Shown here: positions 22,996-34,154 of the stretch, piece after piece
How positions within the stretch are numbered: the first letter of the stretch is position 1
How the letters are laid out: the number at the start of each line of letters is the position of its first letter
Origin: Glomus cerebriforme
Lineage: Eukaryota > Glomeromycota > Glomeromycetes > Glomerales > Glomeraceae
Length of the DNA stretch: 46,045 nt
Reading direction: 5' to 3'
Assembly: GCA_003550305.1 (NCBI GenBank)
Contig: QKYT01000001.1
Span: 605,683-651,727, forward strand
Made by a program: the position numbers and the translations under genes
The notes under the pieces: generated by a model
The model's input: only the letters and a program-made list of their open reading frames with translations
What the model was told of the DNA's origin: nothing
Databases searched by the model: none

Positions 22996-24113
22996 ATGGG
23001 TAATATATATTCTATAATCAAAGAAATATTAATAAGAAAAGAAAGGAAAATAAACAAATCGCCTATTATTTCCAAAGAATTAAAGTATAAAATACCTAGT
23101 AAAATTGATTCTTTATCTCATTTTCAAAGTCCTCATTATACTTTGCGATATTTATGGCAAAGTAATTATTCTTCTCCTGTTGAAGAGATTTTATTATCAT
23201 CTGGAGTAGTTTTAGATGCTGGGTAAGTACAAATTTTTTTTTTAAAACCTTTATATTTCTTATCTTTAAAAGAAAAAAAAAAATTCAAAAATCATTAAAT
23301 TTATCAAATTTCGATAGTTGTGGATTTGGTACATGGTTGATCGATATGGCTACAGATTATCCAACAACCGACTTTGTAGGTGTAGGATTATGTCCACACC
23401 AATTTCCATCTCAAATACCAAAAAATGTTAAATTTACTCAGGCTAATATTTTGTCTGGACTTCCGTTTGAAGACAATGAATTTGATTTTGTTCGTTTATG
23501 CTATTTCGCAAATTCTCTCGCTTGTTGTGAATGGGAACCTATAATAAGAGAGTTAATTCGGTAATTATTTGTTATTATTTATTTTTTTTTTAAAAAAAAA
23601 AAAATTCGATTTCATTAATACAGATTTTTTTTTTAGCGTTACGAAACCAGGAGGTTGGATTGAATTCGTTGAACCTGATTTGGTTCCATTAAATATGGGA
23701 CCTAAATTTACTATACTTATGGATGCATGTGAGTAATTTTAACAAAATTTAAATATTTTACTCTTTCTTTTTAATTAAAATTTTTTTTTTTAATAAAAGT
23801 GAAACAGATCATTGGAGAAAGATCGAATGTAGCAGAAAGATTAGAATTAATATTAGATTCAACCAATCAATTAAAGAATATACAACAAGAATCTAGATCA
23901 TTAATAATAGGTCAATTGGGTGGCGAAGTAGGAATATTTCATGAAAATAGTATTAAAGAATATTTTATCGATGAATCATCACAATTTTATTATCATTTAG
24001 GAATTTCTCCCGAAGAATATGAAATTTTATTAAATGATGTTCTAAAAGAATTTCAAACTCATAAAGTTGAAGTAAAATTTTTTAGATTTTGGTGTCAAAA
24101 AATTGATAGATAA
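22996..24113 (+). CDS. SAM-dependent methyltransferase (class I, type-11-like)
   Basis: Predicted small-molecule methyltransferase of unknown substrate. Four exons: 22996-23222, 23318-23560, 23637-23728, 23800-24113, giving 291 aa. Motif I is VVLDAGCGFGTW (71-82), the SAM-binding GxGxG-type loop. Motif II region: TDFVGVGL. Motif III region: VKFTQANILSGLPFEDNEFD. Motif post: VTKPGGWIEFVEPD. The position usually held by an acidic residue at the end of beta-2 (V-G-I-D) reads V-G-V-G here, so ribose binding may be weakened. The Cys-rich LACCEWEPI follows. No signal or membrane segment. The ATG at 22996 is chosen over the in-frame GTG six bases upstream. A possible poly(A) signal AATAAA lies at 24141-24146, 28 nt after the stop. 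Families of this kind are multi-copy in mycorrhizal fungi; the role cannot be told. Confidence 0.88.
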
Positions 24114-26072
24114 AAATATATATTATGTCTTATATCGCTTAATAAATTATATATATTATTTTTGGAGAAACGTAAATCATTCATTTATAACCAACCACAT
24201 GGTTATTAAAGAATATATTACAAATTCAGTACAATTATTCATGTCATTTGCAAATAAAATATAATGAAAGTTTTCTTTCCAAAATTATAAAGAATTAAAA
24301 TAGTTGATTATTACCTTTAAGGGTTTTACACCTGTGAGTCAGACGAATCTTCTTTGTATTATTGTAATTATTAATAATAAGTCATGCATGGTATGGTATC
24401 ATTCGCAAGTCAATGCATGCATGTATTAAATTAATTTTTATCCATGCTCAATAGATTTTCATGCAGGTACATTTATTACAAATATTTATTAAATATATTG
24501 GTCTCCCATTCATTCGATCCAATATTTATTTACAGGTTGACAATTTTGGTGGTATATTAGGACAAATGATTAGATGAAATGTATAACGTGATCGATGTAA
24601 AAAAAATATCGGAAACATTTAAATTCCGAAATCCTTATTAAAAAAACAAAACGTAATTTATATACATAATCACACGTATAATTTCAAACGTCGGAGTTTT
24701 ATTCTATGATTTCAAAGAATTATACATTCAGAAGTTATATTAACTACGTAATTGCGTTATATTTATGCAATATTAATTATCCTTTATATTAAATCACTTC
24801 AGAAACAGTAATCAGCTAGTACTAAAATAAAATATAATGATAGGAATTGGAAGACAATATGCAACTTTCTATTTCTTAGCAGAAATAATATTATAATAAT
24901 GATTCTTATACTGTGATTGAAGTTGCTTCATCATCGATCTAGGTTCATAAATTTTTAGGCATATTAAGAAAACTATAAAAGATCAGCATGACCCGGCAAA
25001 ATTTATAGTACTAGCCAGAATTACTTCGGAGGCACATGATACTCGCAATTCTGGCCGATATACCTTAACCAACAATGATCATTAAACCAACTCTTTAACC
25101 GGTTAATTGGCCAGAATTAACTTTAAGAAAAATTTTTCCGATGTATTACATAAAATTGTTGGGGAAATATCAACATTTAATATGAGGGTATTTTACTGTG
25201 CTGAACCGGTTATTTTAACCGGTTTTATAGTTAAGGGCATCGTTTTATGGAAAAGATGTTGAAAAAATGGTTATGGTTATCAGGTATCAAAATTGAGAAC
25301 TTTTGCTATAGATAATGTAGCTATTTTTCAATTAAAAACAGGTTCAAATTCCACTTTATTCTTGCAAAAAAAGTGATTTGACACAATTCGCCAAGAATTA
25401 TTCGACAATTTTTTATAATATGTTAATATAAATGTTGCCTTACAGTTCAATGTTGTTATTGTAATTAACACTAATTACTTCTTAACAGTGATCATGGTTA
25501 TAGAAAATTCGAGAATAAACTAATACTTTTGGGTATTCATAATTTATTAATTACTTACTATAATTCCCAAAAATTGATAATTTATTCGGCCTAAATTTAT
25601 TAAATTTGTTGAAATTTACTCTCATATGTCAAATAGATTGTCACACATTATTATTGATTATCCCATTATCCCCTCCTGAATACAATGTCAAATTGATCGA
25701 ATAGAAATATTTAATAAATCGCCAAGAATTCATTAATTTATAATTATTAATTACGTTTTTAAGTTAGTTTTAAAATAATGATTACACGTGTTAATCGATG
25801 CTAGATTTGATGATTTTTTTTATTGTCGATCAGATACTTAAAAATTTAATTTCATACTTAACCAAATTAAGTTAACATAAAAAATAAGGATCGTGTAAAA
25901 TAAATAACCATTCCTTTTAAACTGTAATGATAAATTAAAAATGCACACAATACTTTATTCAATGTAACATAATTTGACAAATTTGACAAATAAAAAAAAA
26001 ATAATAATAATTAACGAATTGTTACATATTTGAATACCAAAAATAGAACAAATTTCTATATCCTAATTAAAA
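24114..26072. other. Intergenic region with a hairpin, no gene seen
   Basis: About 1.96 kb between convergent genes. The segment 24990-25235 is GC-richer: it has a hairpin (GCCAGAATT at 25014-25022 with AATTCTGGC at 25047-25055), a third copy GGCCAGAATTAA near 25110, and three AACCGGTTA palindromes (about 25098, 25205, 25219). This looks like a remnant of an inverted-repeat element. AATAAA on the minus strand at 25953-25958 may be the poly(A) signal of the downstream promethin-like gene. Otherwise nothing is recognised. Confidence 0.45.
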
Positions 26073-26522
26073 TTACTTCATTAAACCCAACTTTGTTGAA
26101 ATAATCATAACAACATTAACACCTCCCCATGCAAAAAGGGCAAAACCAGCCAAAATAAAGGCGACAAAAATAAGAAAACCAACAACGGGAAGAGATACAA
26201 AACCAAGGGCAACGAGTGCCCAAAAAATTAAAATTGCTATAGGTATAGCATTAAATGCCGTCAAAACATAAGTAGCCCAACGTAAAGGAGGAGATTGGCT
26301 CCAATAATGCTTTGTCATATCACCAACTTGAAGACAAACTTCAGCACCTTGTTGATAAACGTAATTAAATAACCCTTTCCCTGTATCTAAGCCACGAGAT
26401 GCATCTTCTTTGCTACGATTTGATAAGTCCTTTGTTAAATCAATGCCTTGAGCTGCGTAATCTTTGCCTGCATCTAAGCCACGTTGTGCATAATCGTGTG
26501 CAGTCGATTTTATTTCTGACAT
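26073..26522 (-). CDS. Promethin/LDAF1-like lipid-droplet membrane protein
   Basis: Single-exon gene of 149 aa. Residues 1-70 are soluble and contain three related stretches with alternating small, Asp/Lys and Leu residues (AQRGLDAGKDYAAQGIDLTK; SRGLDTGKG), forming amphipathic helices like those of lipid-droplet or LEA-like proteins. Residues 80-145 are almost wholly hydrophobic (RWATYVLTAFNAIPIAILIF; VALGFVSLPVVGFLIFVAF; GGVNVVMII) with Pro/Gly breaks, so it would insert as two short membrane hairpins. This combination and length match promethin (TMEM159/LDAF1; LDO-type proteins of yeast), which work with seipin at ER sites of droplet formation. Spore and hyphal lipid storage makes that role plausible. 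The call rests on architecture; an unrelated hairpin protein is possible. Confidence 0.7.
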   Translation of the reverse strand: MSEIKSTAHDYAQRGLDAGKDYAAQGIDLTKDLSNRSKEDASRGLDTGKGLFNYVYQQGAEVCLQVGDMTKHYWSQSPPLRWATYVLTAFNAIPIAILIFWALVALGFVSLPVVGFLIFVAFILAGFALFAWGGVNVVMIISTKLGLMK

Positions 26523-28170
26523 CGTTTTGTATGTATAGTTTGTGTATATTGTTTTGAAAAGAAAAGAAAATTTGTTATTATCTGAAATTTTGAATATTTT
26601 TGCTAGTATTTATAAATAAATTTCGGTCAAATGATGTAATTTTTACTTCGTAAAACTGATGGATTGATTACTTCATTATTGTTCATTTATTTTGAAATAT
26701 TTATATCATTTAAAAATTTCGTAATGACATCATTAACACGAGCCATTAGAAAATGAAGTTGTCACGTGATTTACTTTTTTTAGTTAATATTATTTTGAAT
26801 TTATCGTGATATTTTCATAATTTCGATTTTAAATATAACTTTGAAATTTGAATAGATTAATATCACAATATTAAATATATCTGATATTACGTGTAGAAAT
26901 TTTATTTATCTAAAAGGATTTATTTATTATTTGGAGAAGATATAAATAGAAAAAAAATCTTCACATGCGAATTTCGAAGCCGAGATTGAAAATGATTCTG
27001 TACGTCATAAATGGTAAGATCCTAGAATTTTTCCCAACTACTGTACTAATTTTTAATGTCAAATGCATACTAAACAAAAAAAAGCCAATCCATGTGTTTA
27101 ATAATTTTAGTACATTAAATTTCTTTCTGCTGCATGAAAAAATTCTGAACTAAACATAATAAATTTTTCAAGTCATAATTACAAGTCGTATATACTGTAA
27201 TTCATGATTCGGTAACTAATTCTAAAATTAGCACGTCAACAACGTCAGATTTTGAATACATCCTGTGATCGAATACTAAATTTTAACACCGTCAAACGTT
27301 TATAATCTTTTTAACTATTGAGAGTTATTTTCTTTAAAAACATGAATCTAGTTTAATAAGAATTAATGGAATATATAAAGATGGTGATGGATATAATAGT
27401 GAACGCGACGATGTATAATCCTTAGCAGATAATAGCCAAGTAAGCCAACAAGATCATTTGCCTTATTCAAACATCTAAAATGATTATGGTTGTCTTTGTA
27501 TATGAAACTAGAATATGCGTTTTTGAGTAAGGAGCTTCGTTGTTTTAAACTAGATGTATACGATTATCCCCATGGAGTCTAATACAGTCATATCGATTTA
27601 CTTGCAGTATATAAAAAAAACTTAGTTTTTTTTCTTCATTCTTATCTTTGACAATTGCATTTTAGCCGACTGTATTCTCGCACATAAATATTAATAAAGT
27701 TTCGCCCATAGTTCGGGCATGTATTTTTTACATATGTACGGGTGAGAGAGTGTGTAATGTATTGGAATAAATAATAAATTTTTGATCGTCGCTGTCCACT
27801 ACGTGAGTGGTTTATTAATAAAATAATCTGTCTATATCGGCTTTTCTTTTTTAACTCATGTATGCTATTTTTTTTCTTGTGAGTGTACAACGAAAAATAA
27901 ATGATATTAAACGATTGCATAAATTATCACACATTTATAATGTAAGGTTTCGTCACGGTCTCCTAGTTTCTTATTTTCAATGTATGATCAAGAACATAAA
28001 CTCATAAATCATTATCAAAAGAAGTACTATGAAATGTTTTTATTTTTTATGATATTCAAAAACTGCAAGATTAATAATATTTGAATTGCAATTGTTTGTA
28101 TACATTTTTCCATTTAAAGCAAGATATCAGAAAAATTCAATGATATTTCAGAAAATATAGTGAGATGTGA
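26523..28170. other. Intergenic region, no gene seen
   Basis: AT-rich sequence upstream of the promethin-like gene and downstream of the frameshifted gene at 28171-29174. Short frames (for example 27642-27920 on minus) have biased composition and no motif. A slightly GC-richer piece at 27650-27800 contains no recognised RNA gene. Confidence 0.45.
26608..26619 (-). promoter_or_regulatory. TATA-like box upstream of the promethin-like gene
   Basis: TATTTATAAATA, symmetrical, about 86-97 bp before the ATG at 26522. A perfect TCACGTGAT E-box-type palindrome is at 26762-26770, about 240 bp upstream of the start, a fit distance for a bHLH activator. Both are pattern matches only. Confidence 0.3.
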
Positions 28171-29174
28171 CTATTTATTCTTGCTTTTTTTTCTTTTTTT
28201 TTCTATCACTTTCACTGGTTCACCTAAATTTAGTTTCTCTACAAGAGCTTTAATTTCCACTACGGGTATCAGCTCGCCAGTGCTCTCTATGATGGCACAT
28301 ATTCTCTGGATAATAAAGTTGATTCGCAAGTCCTTCCTTCAGATTTCTCCCCATATATGACATGCTATATTCCATTTCGTTCCACTTGAACATAATGCCA
28401 CGATCATCCAACATCAAAAAAACCATCCCAGAGTGTTTACAAACACCGGGTGAACACCAGTGATACCGAACGCATGAAAGTACTCTCTAACTTCTGGGTG
28501 CAATAATCGCTCATCTGTATTTTCATGGTACCCGCGAATATCATCATTCAATTGTTTTATCATCTCTGACAACTCTGGCAGTTTAGGCATGGTGGCATTA
28601 TTTTCTCTTGTCCGTACTGATATTGTCCGGGATTTGATTGGTAGTTCTGGTCTCCAACGTAGTAGACAAGTCCACGGATTTGTCTCCGCGCAGTTGCCGA
28701 ACTTCAATCTTCTAAACTTTGAATTATTCTCCCTCTCTGGTCTCGTGGAAAGAGATATAGATCGTTCATCTGTTGGACTTGGATCAAGTTTATTCTGTCC
28801 CATACTCGGGGGCCGTGAGGGATGCTCCGAATCTGATGTTGATTACCTTTTGCTGGCTCGATTTCCAAGATACGTTTATCGTCGTTGGATACCTTTGAGA
28901 TCTGCGGATAGAGTCATCCAATGGGTTATTTGATCGAGATGACGAAATAGAAAAAACACCTGATCCATATATGTGAACTGCGTATTTATTTTTTGGGGAT
29001 TCTTCTTTTGGGCCGGGAATAAATGTCGATGGGGATTGTCCCTCCTGATGTGAATTGAAATTCGAAAACAAACTTCAACATCCATGCATAAAATAAAACT
29101 AAACATCTGAGACTTGCCTGTATGGTAGAATATGTATTGTAGACTTTCTGTGACTTCCCGTTCTTTTTCGGCAT
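28171..29174 (-). pseudogene. Unknown-family gene with two apparent frameshifts
   Basis: The stretch is clearly less AT-rich than its surroundings and codes on minus. Model: exon 1 29174-29118 (MPKKNGKSQKVYNTYSTIQ), intron with a GC donor (GCAAGT) to 29045, exon 2 29044-28847 (starts EGQSPSTFIPGPKEESPK), a 52-nt intron, exon 3 from 28794. Exon 3 reads to a stop at 28414 after HPEVREYFHAFGITGVHPVF. A neighbouring frame then continues without break as MLDDRGIMFKWNEMEYSMSY; a third carries ICAIIESTGELIPVVEIKAL and ends in a Lys-rich tail (VIEKKRKKSKNK) with stop at 28171-28173. So one-base shifts near 28430 and near 28300 separate three pieces of what looks like one protein of about 280 aa. It is Ser/Arg-rich at the front and has a compact C-terminal domain. 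I do not recognise the family. Sequencing indels are an alternative to true decay. Confidence 0.55.
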
Positions 29175-30549
29175 TATTTTGATGCATTCACAAATTTAAG
29201 GCAAGAGTATTTAATTACCTTGTTTAGCGTCCATTCCTTTCTTAGATGAGGAAATGAGTTGTTGTAAATATTAGTAAAAACTTATGCATATTAAATGACT
29301 CATCAAATTTATATAGTGATTTATATTTCCATATTTTATGGATATTATGTAAATTTTGATTACTCACCAGAAATTGAAATTCTTTGAATCAAAGATATCT
29401 CGATATATTTCCAAAAAGTTAGATTATTTTTTTTGCTTTGATGGATGACGATTGCAAAAAAAAAATGTACTGTATATCGTATTTTTAGTAAGGGAAGCAT
29501 CCATGGACATAGTTGCACTTAATATTGAATTGTACAGTATATTAACATAAAGTTTGTTTATCGCTAGCTTTTATTATAAACTTTTCAGCGTCAATTTTAT
29601 TCATGTTTGCTGTATCGAACTGAAATATTAATATGATATACATTATCATATTAGTAATAAAGGTATGGTTACTGAGCTAATTAATTTCATTCAAACTCGC
29701 TATCCGAAATTTAACCATGTTCCAAACTAATCCAGTTTTAGATAATTTTGGATATTAAACATTTTAAATCTGACTATCTTAGTTGCATGGGATTATCCCA
29801 AGTATAATATGATTAATTATATAGTTCATAAAAACTATGATCCTATATTTCATTACTTCTATTTCTGAGGTTATAATTGTGAGATATCTGGAATATACAT
29901 GTGGTCGAAATGTTTTTTATTCAATTTCAGACCATTTCGGATAAGTGGCAAATTATGAAAATTATTATCCGAAATTTAGCAGAAAGTTTGGCCAGACCTC
30001 AGAGAGCATAGTCAAGTTCTCAAGCTTATTTATTTAGTTTCGATCTAATTAATTCACGTGATCGAAATTTGCCAATCTGGCCAAAACTATCTGAAATTTA
30101 GACAAAGTTTCTGCCAGATTTATAGGAACGTTTGATTTAAAAGCCGAAATTAACTAAAATTGGCTCGAAATATTCGCCCACATGCATAACCTGGACGATT
30201 CTTTGATATCTTAATCGCTAATTTTAAAACCTAGTTTTTTAATTTTTAAATGAGGATGATGATGTTGTAACCTTTGCTTAACATATAACCTTACTTCAAT
30301 ATGTTGGATTTTTATATAATATATAGATTTGTCCATTTTTATTTACAAAATATAGTAAAATATATGATAATATTAGATATTGGAATAAATGAATAAAAGT
30401 ATTTATTTCAAAAGATCATTTAAGAATTGATATGATAACTTTACTTTTGACTAATAATATTGATTATGATATTAATATTTCAAGAGTAAAATGAAAGATT
30501 TAAATCCTAAATATTAGTGAAAGAAGAAAAAGGTAGATGATTTTACCAT
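29175..30549. other. Intergenic region with diverged fold-back-element sequence
   Basis: No gene seen. Between about 29700 and 30140 the phrases CCGAAATTTAACCATGTTCC, ATCCGAAATTTAGC, CGAAATTTGCCAATCTGGCC and CTGAAATTTAGACAAAG recur in the same style as the element at 34760-34998 (TCCGAAATTTAACCATATCC). They are likely old relatives of it. The end near 30500 is the 3-prime flank of the kelch gene. Confidence 0.4.
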
Positions 30550-32026
30550 TCATAACTCACTAGAATCAACATTTAAAGTTTCTGGAGGTTGTTTACCAGA
30601 GTATTCAGATTTAGAAGCCATTCTTTTGTTTTTATAAAATTTATGTAAGAAGAAACATCCGATTGTTAATAAAATAAGCAAAATACAACCAAATATAGGT
30701 AAAATTATTTTTATAATTATAGGTGGTCCTGAGGCTTCTGGTGGTACTGGATTTAGATCAAACTTAGTTGTCCATATATATTCATTATCGTTACTGATAT
30801 CAAGTAATAAAAGATCACTTTGATCACTTTCAAGCTTTTGATCATACAATCCTGTTAAATATATTTTATATTATTGTTAAAATATGATTAAATGTAAAAT
30901 AATTAAAGATTTCTTCTTAATTACCAAAATATACAATCATATATTTTCCAACTACATTTATTACTGCTTCCCAGCCTCGAAATGTAAAATTTGGATTATT
31001 TCCAGAAACTTTTGGAGTATACCAATTATAATTCGTTAAATCCAATACACGAACTGCTAATTCATCATCTGCTCCTCCATAAATTATTATTAGTTTACCG
31101 TCTAATCCTTTTTAAAAAAAGATTTAAAAATTAAAATCATTATAATTAAAGAAGAATTATTCTAATTATTAAATTAATATATACCAAGAACAGCGGCAGG
31201 TACTCTATTAGAAGGAAATAGATATATTTTTTTTTAATAAAATTTATTTTAGCTTACTTTTGTATCCCATTTATCATTGATAATATCATATAAATAAACC
31301 TAAATAAATAATTATGTTAATTTAAATGACAAAAAACTTTAATTAACCATTAACCTTATACTGTAATACGTTACTTCTTTAAGCGGAAGAAGATTACCAT
31401 CCCAACCTCCTAAATAATAAAAAATATTTACTATCTAATTAAATATTTAATAAATTGATTTTTCTTACCAATATATATAATAGTCTGACCCAAGGATACC
31501 GCACCACTACAACACCTCGGAGAAAATGGTGCCTTACTTTTTTTACTCCATTTTAGATTTATTGTGTCAAATACCGACATATCATTTATAAAACCAGTAT
31601 TAGGGGAATATCCACCATACAAATACATATTTCCGCCTATAGATATACTTGTACAGTATTCCATGAATTGGTTAGTGTGTCAAATGTGGAAATATTAGCA
31701 AACACAGGATTCTCATTATTGGTAAAAAACAATGTATTATTATTAGTTCCACCTATGGCAATTAAATCATATTCGGTGCGAACTATTGGAGGTATGTTTA
31801 AGCTTTTCCATGATACATTCATAATATCAAATTGAGTAGAACAATCAAAATAAAAAAAATCATTCTTAAAACCATCACCAAATATATAAAATTTATTATT
31901 GATAAATACAGCAGAATGAAATTGTCGTCGTATTGGCTTATTTGGTGTCATTTGACAATTTGCTTTAATTAGCAATTGAAGTAAAAAAAATAACACAGTA
32001 TTCTTTACAAATTTTTTTAGCTTCAT
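30550..32026 (-). pseudogene. Kelch-repeat secreted/membrane protein, disrupted
   Basis: Beta-propeller (galactose oxidase/kelch type) with a single membrane anchor. Signal peptide MKLKKFVKNTVLFFLLQLLI (first 24 residues to the Cys), kelch motifs with double Gly (MYLYGGYSPNTGF; IIYIGGWDGN; IIIYGGADDE), then a transmembrane helix (IIIKIILPIFGCILLILLTI) and a short cytosolic tail ending VDSSEL. Blocks on minus: 32026-31469, 31409-31375, 31299-31185, 31107-30925, 30851-30550, with good GT-AG junctions. Two defects: a frame jump near 31660 between NSWN and the next strand YCTSISIGGNMYL, apparently with loss of some 10-15 residues, and two in-frame TAA codons after WDTKVS (about 31230-31245) before PSNRVPAAVLG. 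So it is probably inactive, or would make a truncated propeller. Such proteins are a large family in these fungi; ligand and role are unknown. Confidence 0.72.
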
Positions 32027-33372
32027 TTTGTTTAAAATAGATTTTTTGGTTTGACAAAAAAAAAATTTAGAAATTTAGAAATTTGAAATTTGAAATATAT
32101 ATATATTTTTTTTTGTTTATTTAATAATATTGATAAATGAATGATTTATTTATTCTTTATTAATACAATTTTAGTAGTTGATATATTGATTTTGTTTATC
32201 CAAAACTCTTTATATCATCCGAATACGGAAAGCTATAAAACTAATGAAATTACTAAAAAGCAAGTTCCATTTTAAATCTTAGATCTCCAATATGATTGGT
32301 TCAAAATCGATCATTATCAGCCACATTATTTTTATGTAACATTTATATTTGCAATATACTGTATAAACTAAACATCGAATAAACCTTAAACGGAGAGACG
32401 AGCTTTAAAATCAGGAATAATCTTATTAGATTAACTAAATAAGGAAAAAACCAAATTTACTTTCTTTATAATCTCCTTAGGAAAGATTTATAAATTAGAG
32501 ATCTGTAATTAATTATCCAATAAATCCACGAATTAAACAAATCAACTTGCATTATTGATTTAAAAAAAATTACACGAATATATATACCTTTGTTCAAGGA
32601 AATTGAACGCTTAATTGCTGTAATAATAAAAGAAATAATTAAATAATTAGATAATAACACAGATAATACTAATAATACTAATCCTCGGAAATACATTATA
32701 TCGAAATAAGGTTAAAATATAAGTCTCTTCCAAAAGTTTTTGTTATACATATATTGAAATTATAACTGCCTAACTAAAGTAAAATGTTAAAACATAAATA
32801 CACATACCAATTTAATAATACTACAAACATTTTATTAGCCCTTAAGATGTACTGTACGTATCGCATACTTCGAACCATATTCGATGCCCACATTTGATAC
32901 CTGCTAATTCCCCACGATAATTCCAACGATAAACACTAAGTAACTGATGAACATCATAGTCTTCCACCTTACCTTAAAGTCGAAGGAATATTCATTGAGT
33001 TAATTGCAGATTTCGTCAATTTCTTTGTAACATTTAAATCAATAAAATTATATATTACTTGTATAAATATACATTTCTAAAATTTTTATGCTCCCTAGAA
33101 GTGTGGATTTGACCATATTATACCCAGGTAAAAGGGGAATGATAAATTTTTGGTGGTGTTTGTTCGCTATCAATATTAATAAGTATTAATATCAACACCC
33201 AAGTTGCACGACGAGGACGTCAACACCATTCGCAACTCAAAAAATTTGAAAAGATCATATCTAAATTATAATTAAAAGATTCGATTTAACTAAAAGAAAT
33301 TTTCTCAAAGAAAAAAAAGAATAATTCAAAAATAATAAAGAAATAATCTTAGAGTTAAGATTAGTATCGTCG
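32027..33372. other. Intergenic region; possible small secreted-peptide exon
   Basis: Mostly AT-rich. On minus, an ATG at 32696 opens MYFRGLVLLVLSVLLSNYLI, a signal-peptide-like start running to SLNK with a donor-like AAAG-GTATAT near 32590. No convincing second exon was found, so no gene is called. 32850-33000 is GC-richer without recognisable content. Confidence 0.25.
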
Positions 33373-33640
33373 CTAAATGGGTAACATGTCTGGGAATAGA
33401 GTTACATAGTTGAATATGCATACCCCAAGAGACATGAACCGGAGAATGTGTACCGGACCGGTATCCTGAAAAGGAGCGGTTCCCCGGATTTGTCCGGATT
33501 CGTTACCAAGACCGTTCCGGCACTTCACTTTCGCGGAAGCTTGAAAGAACGTCTTCGCGGCTATTAAATAACCGGTCGAAGATTCAAACCAAAAGTCACA
33601 TTTGTAATTTTTGGAAATCTTCATTTATCGAAGTGTTCAT
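33373..33640. other. GC-richer block of unknown nature
   Basis: This stretch is near 45% GC in a roughly 27% GC setting. It contains repeated CCGGA/TCCGG words (GAACCGGAGA, GTACCGGACCGGTATCC, CCCCGGATTTGTCCGGATTC) and an 83-codon minus frame (33624-33373) with no known motif. It ends where the 33640-33740 AT-rich sequence resumes. It may be the terminus or internal part of a repeat element, or horizontally or recently inserted DNA. Confidence 0.35.
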
Positions 33641-33817
33641 TCAATAAAAAGAAACATTGCAGAGAAAGTTAGTTTTAACTTTATTAATTAAGAAAATGAT
33701 TAAGAAAGAGAATTTTGGAAAGAACCTCACCATAAACATTAGTGCTTAAGAAAAGAAGAAAAGAGAAACTGAACGAGTGCATTTTTATAATCTTTAGAGT
33801 AACACAGAAGCCAATGA

Positions 33818-34131
33818 GTCATGAAGACATCTGAACATAAATAAAAAATCATGTAAAATACGCGTATTTTTAATGGCTGTCCTACCTGCACGCCACAATG
33901 TAATACACTAGCGAATAGTGACGACATCGTGTCATGAGGACATATGAAATTATGAATATAGATGATTAATAACAAAAAATCATGTAAAATACGCGTATTT
34001 TTAATGGCTGTCCTACCTGCACGCCACAATGTAATACACTAGCGAATAGTGACGACATCGTGTCATGAGGACATATGAAATTATGAATATAGATGATTAA
34101 TAACAAAAAATCATGTAAAATACGTGTATTA
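33818..34131. repeat. 131-bp tandem repeat, about 2.3 copies
   Basis: The unit containing AAAAATCATGTAAAATACGC, then GTATTTTTAATGGCTGTCC, ACGCCACAATGTAATACACT and GTGTCATGAGGACATATG starts equivalent positions at 33851, 33982 and 34113, a constant 131-bp step. Copy 2 matches copy 1 almost exactly; the partial third diverges after TACGTGTATT. A shortened, older piece (GTCATGAAGACATCTGAAC) precedes it at 33818. Frames crossing it are only the repeat read twice, not genes. Confidence 0.9.
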
Positions 34132-34154
34132 CGTAATATTATTGCAAATGAATA

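Noticed and set aside
28589..28933. Plus-strand 114-codon frame
   Set aside because: It is antisense to the better minus-strand frames, which have splice junctions and a continuing protein.
33739..34029. Minus-strand 96-codon frame with a repeated GRTAIKNTRILHDF-like peptide
   Set aside because: It is just the 131-bp tandem repeat read twice in different frames.
33818..34131. CRISPR-like array
   Set aside because: There are only 2-3 copies of a 131-bp unit with no spacers, in a eukaryotic context.
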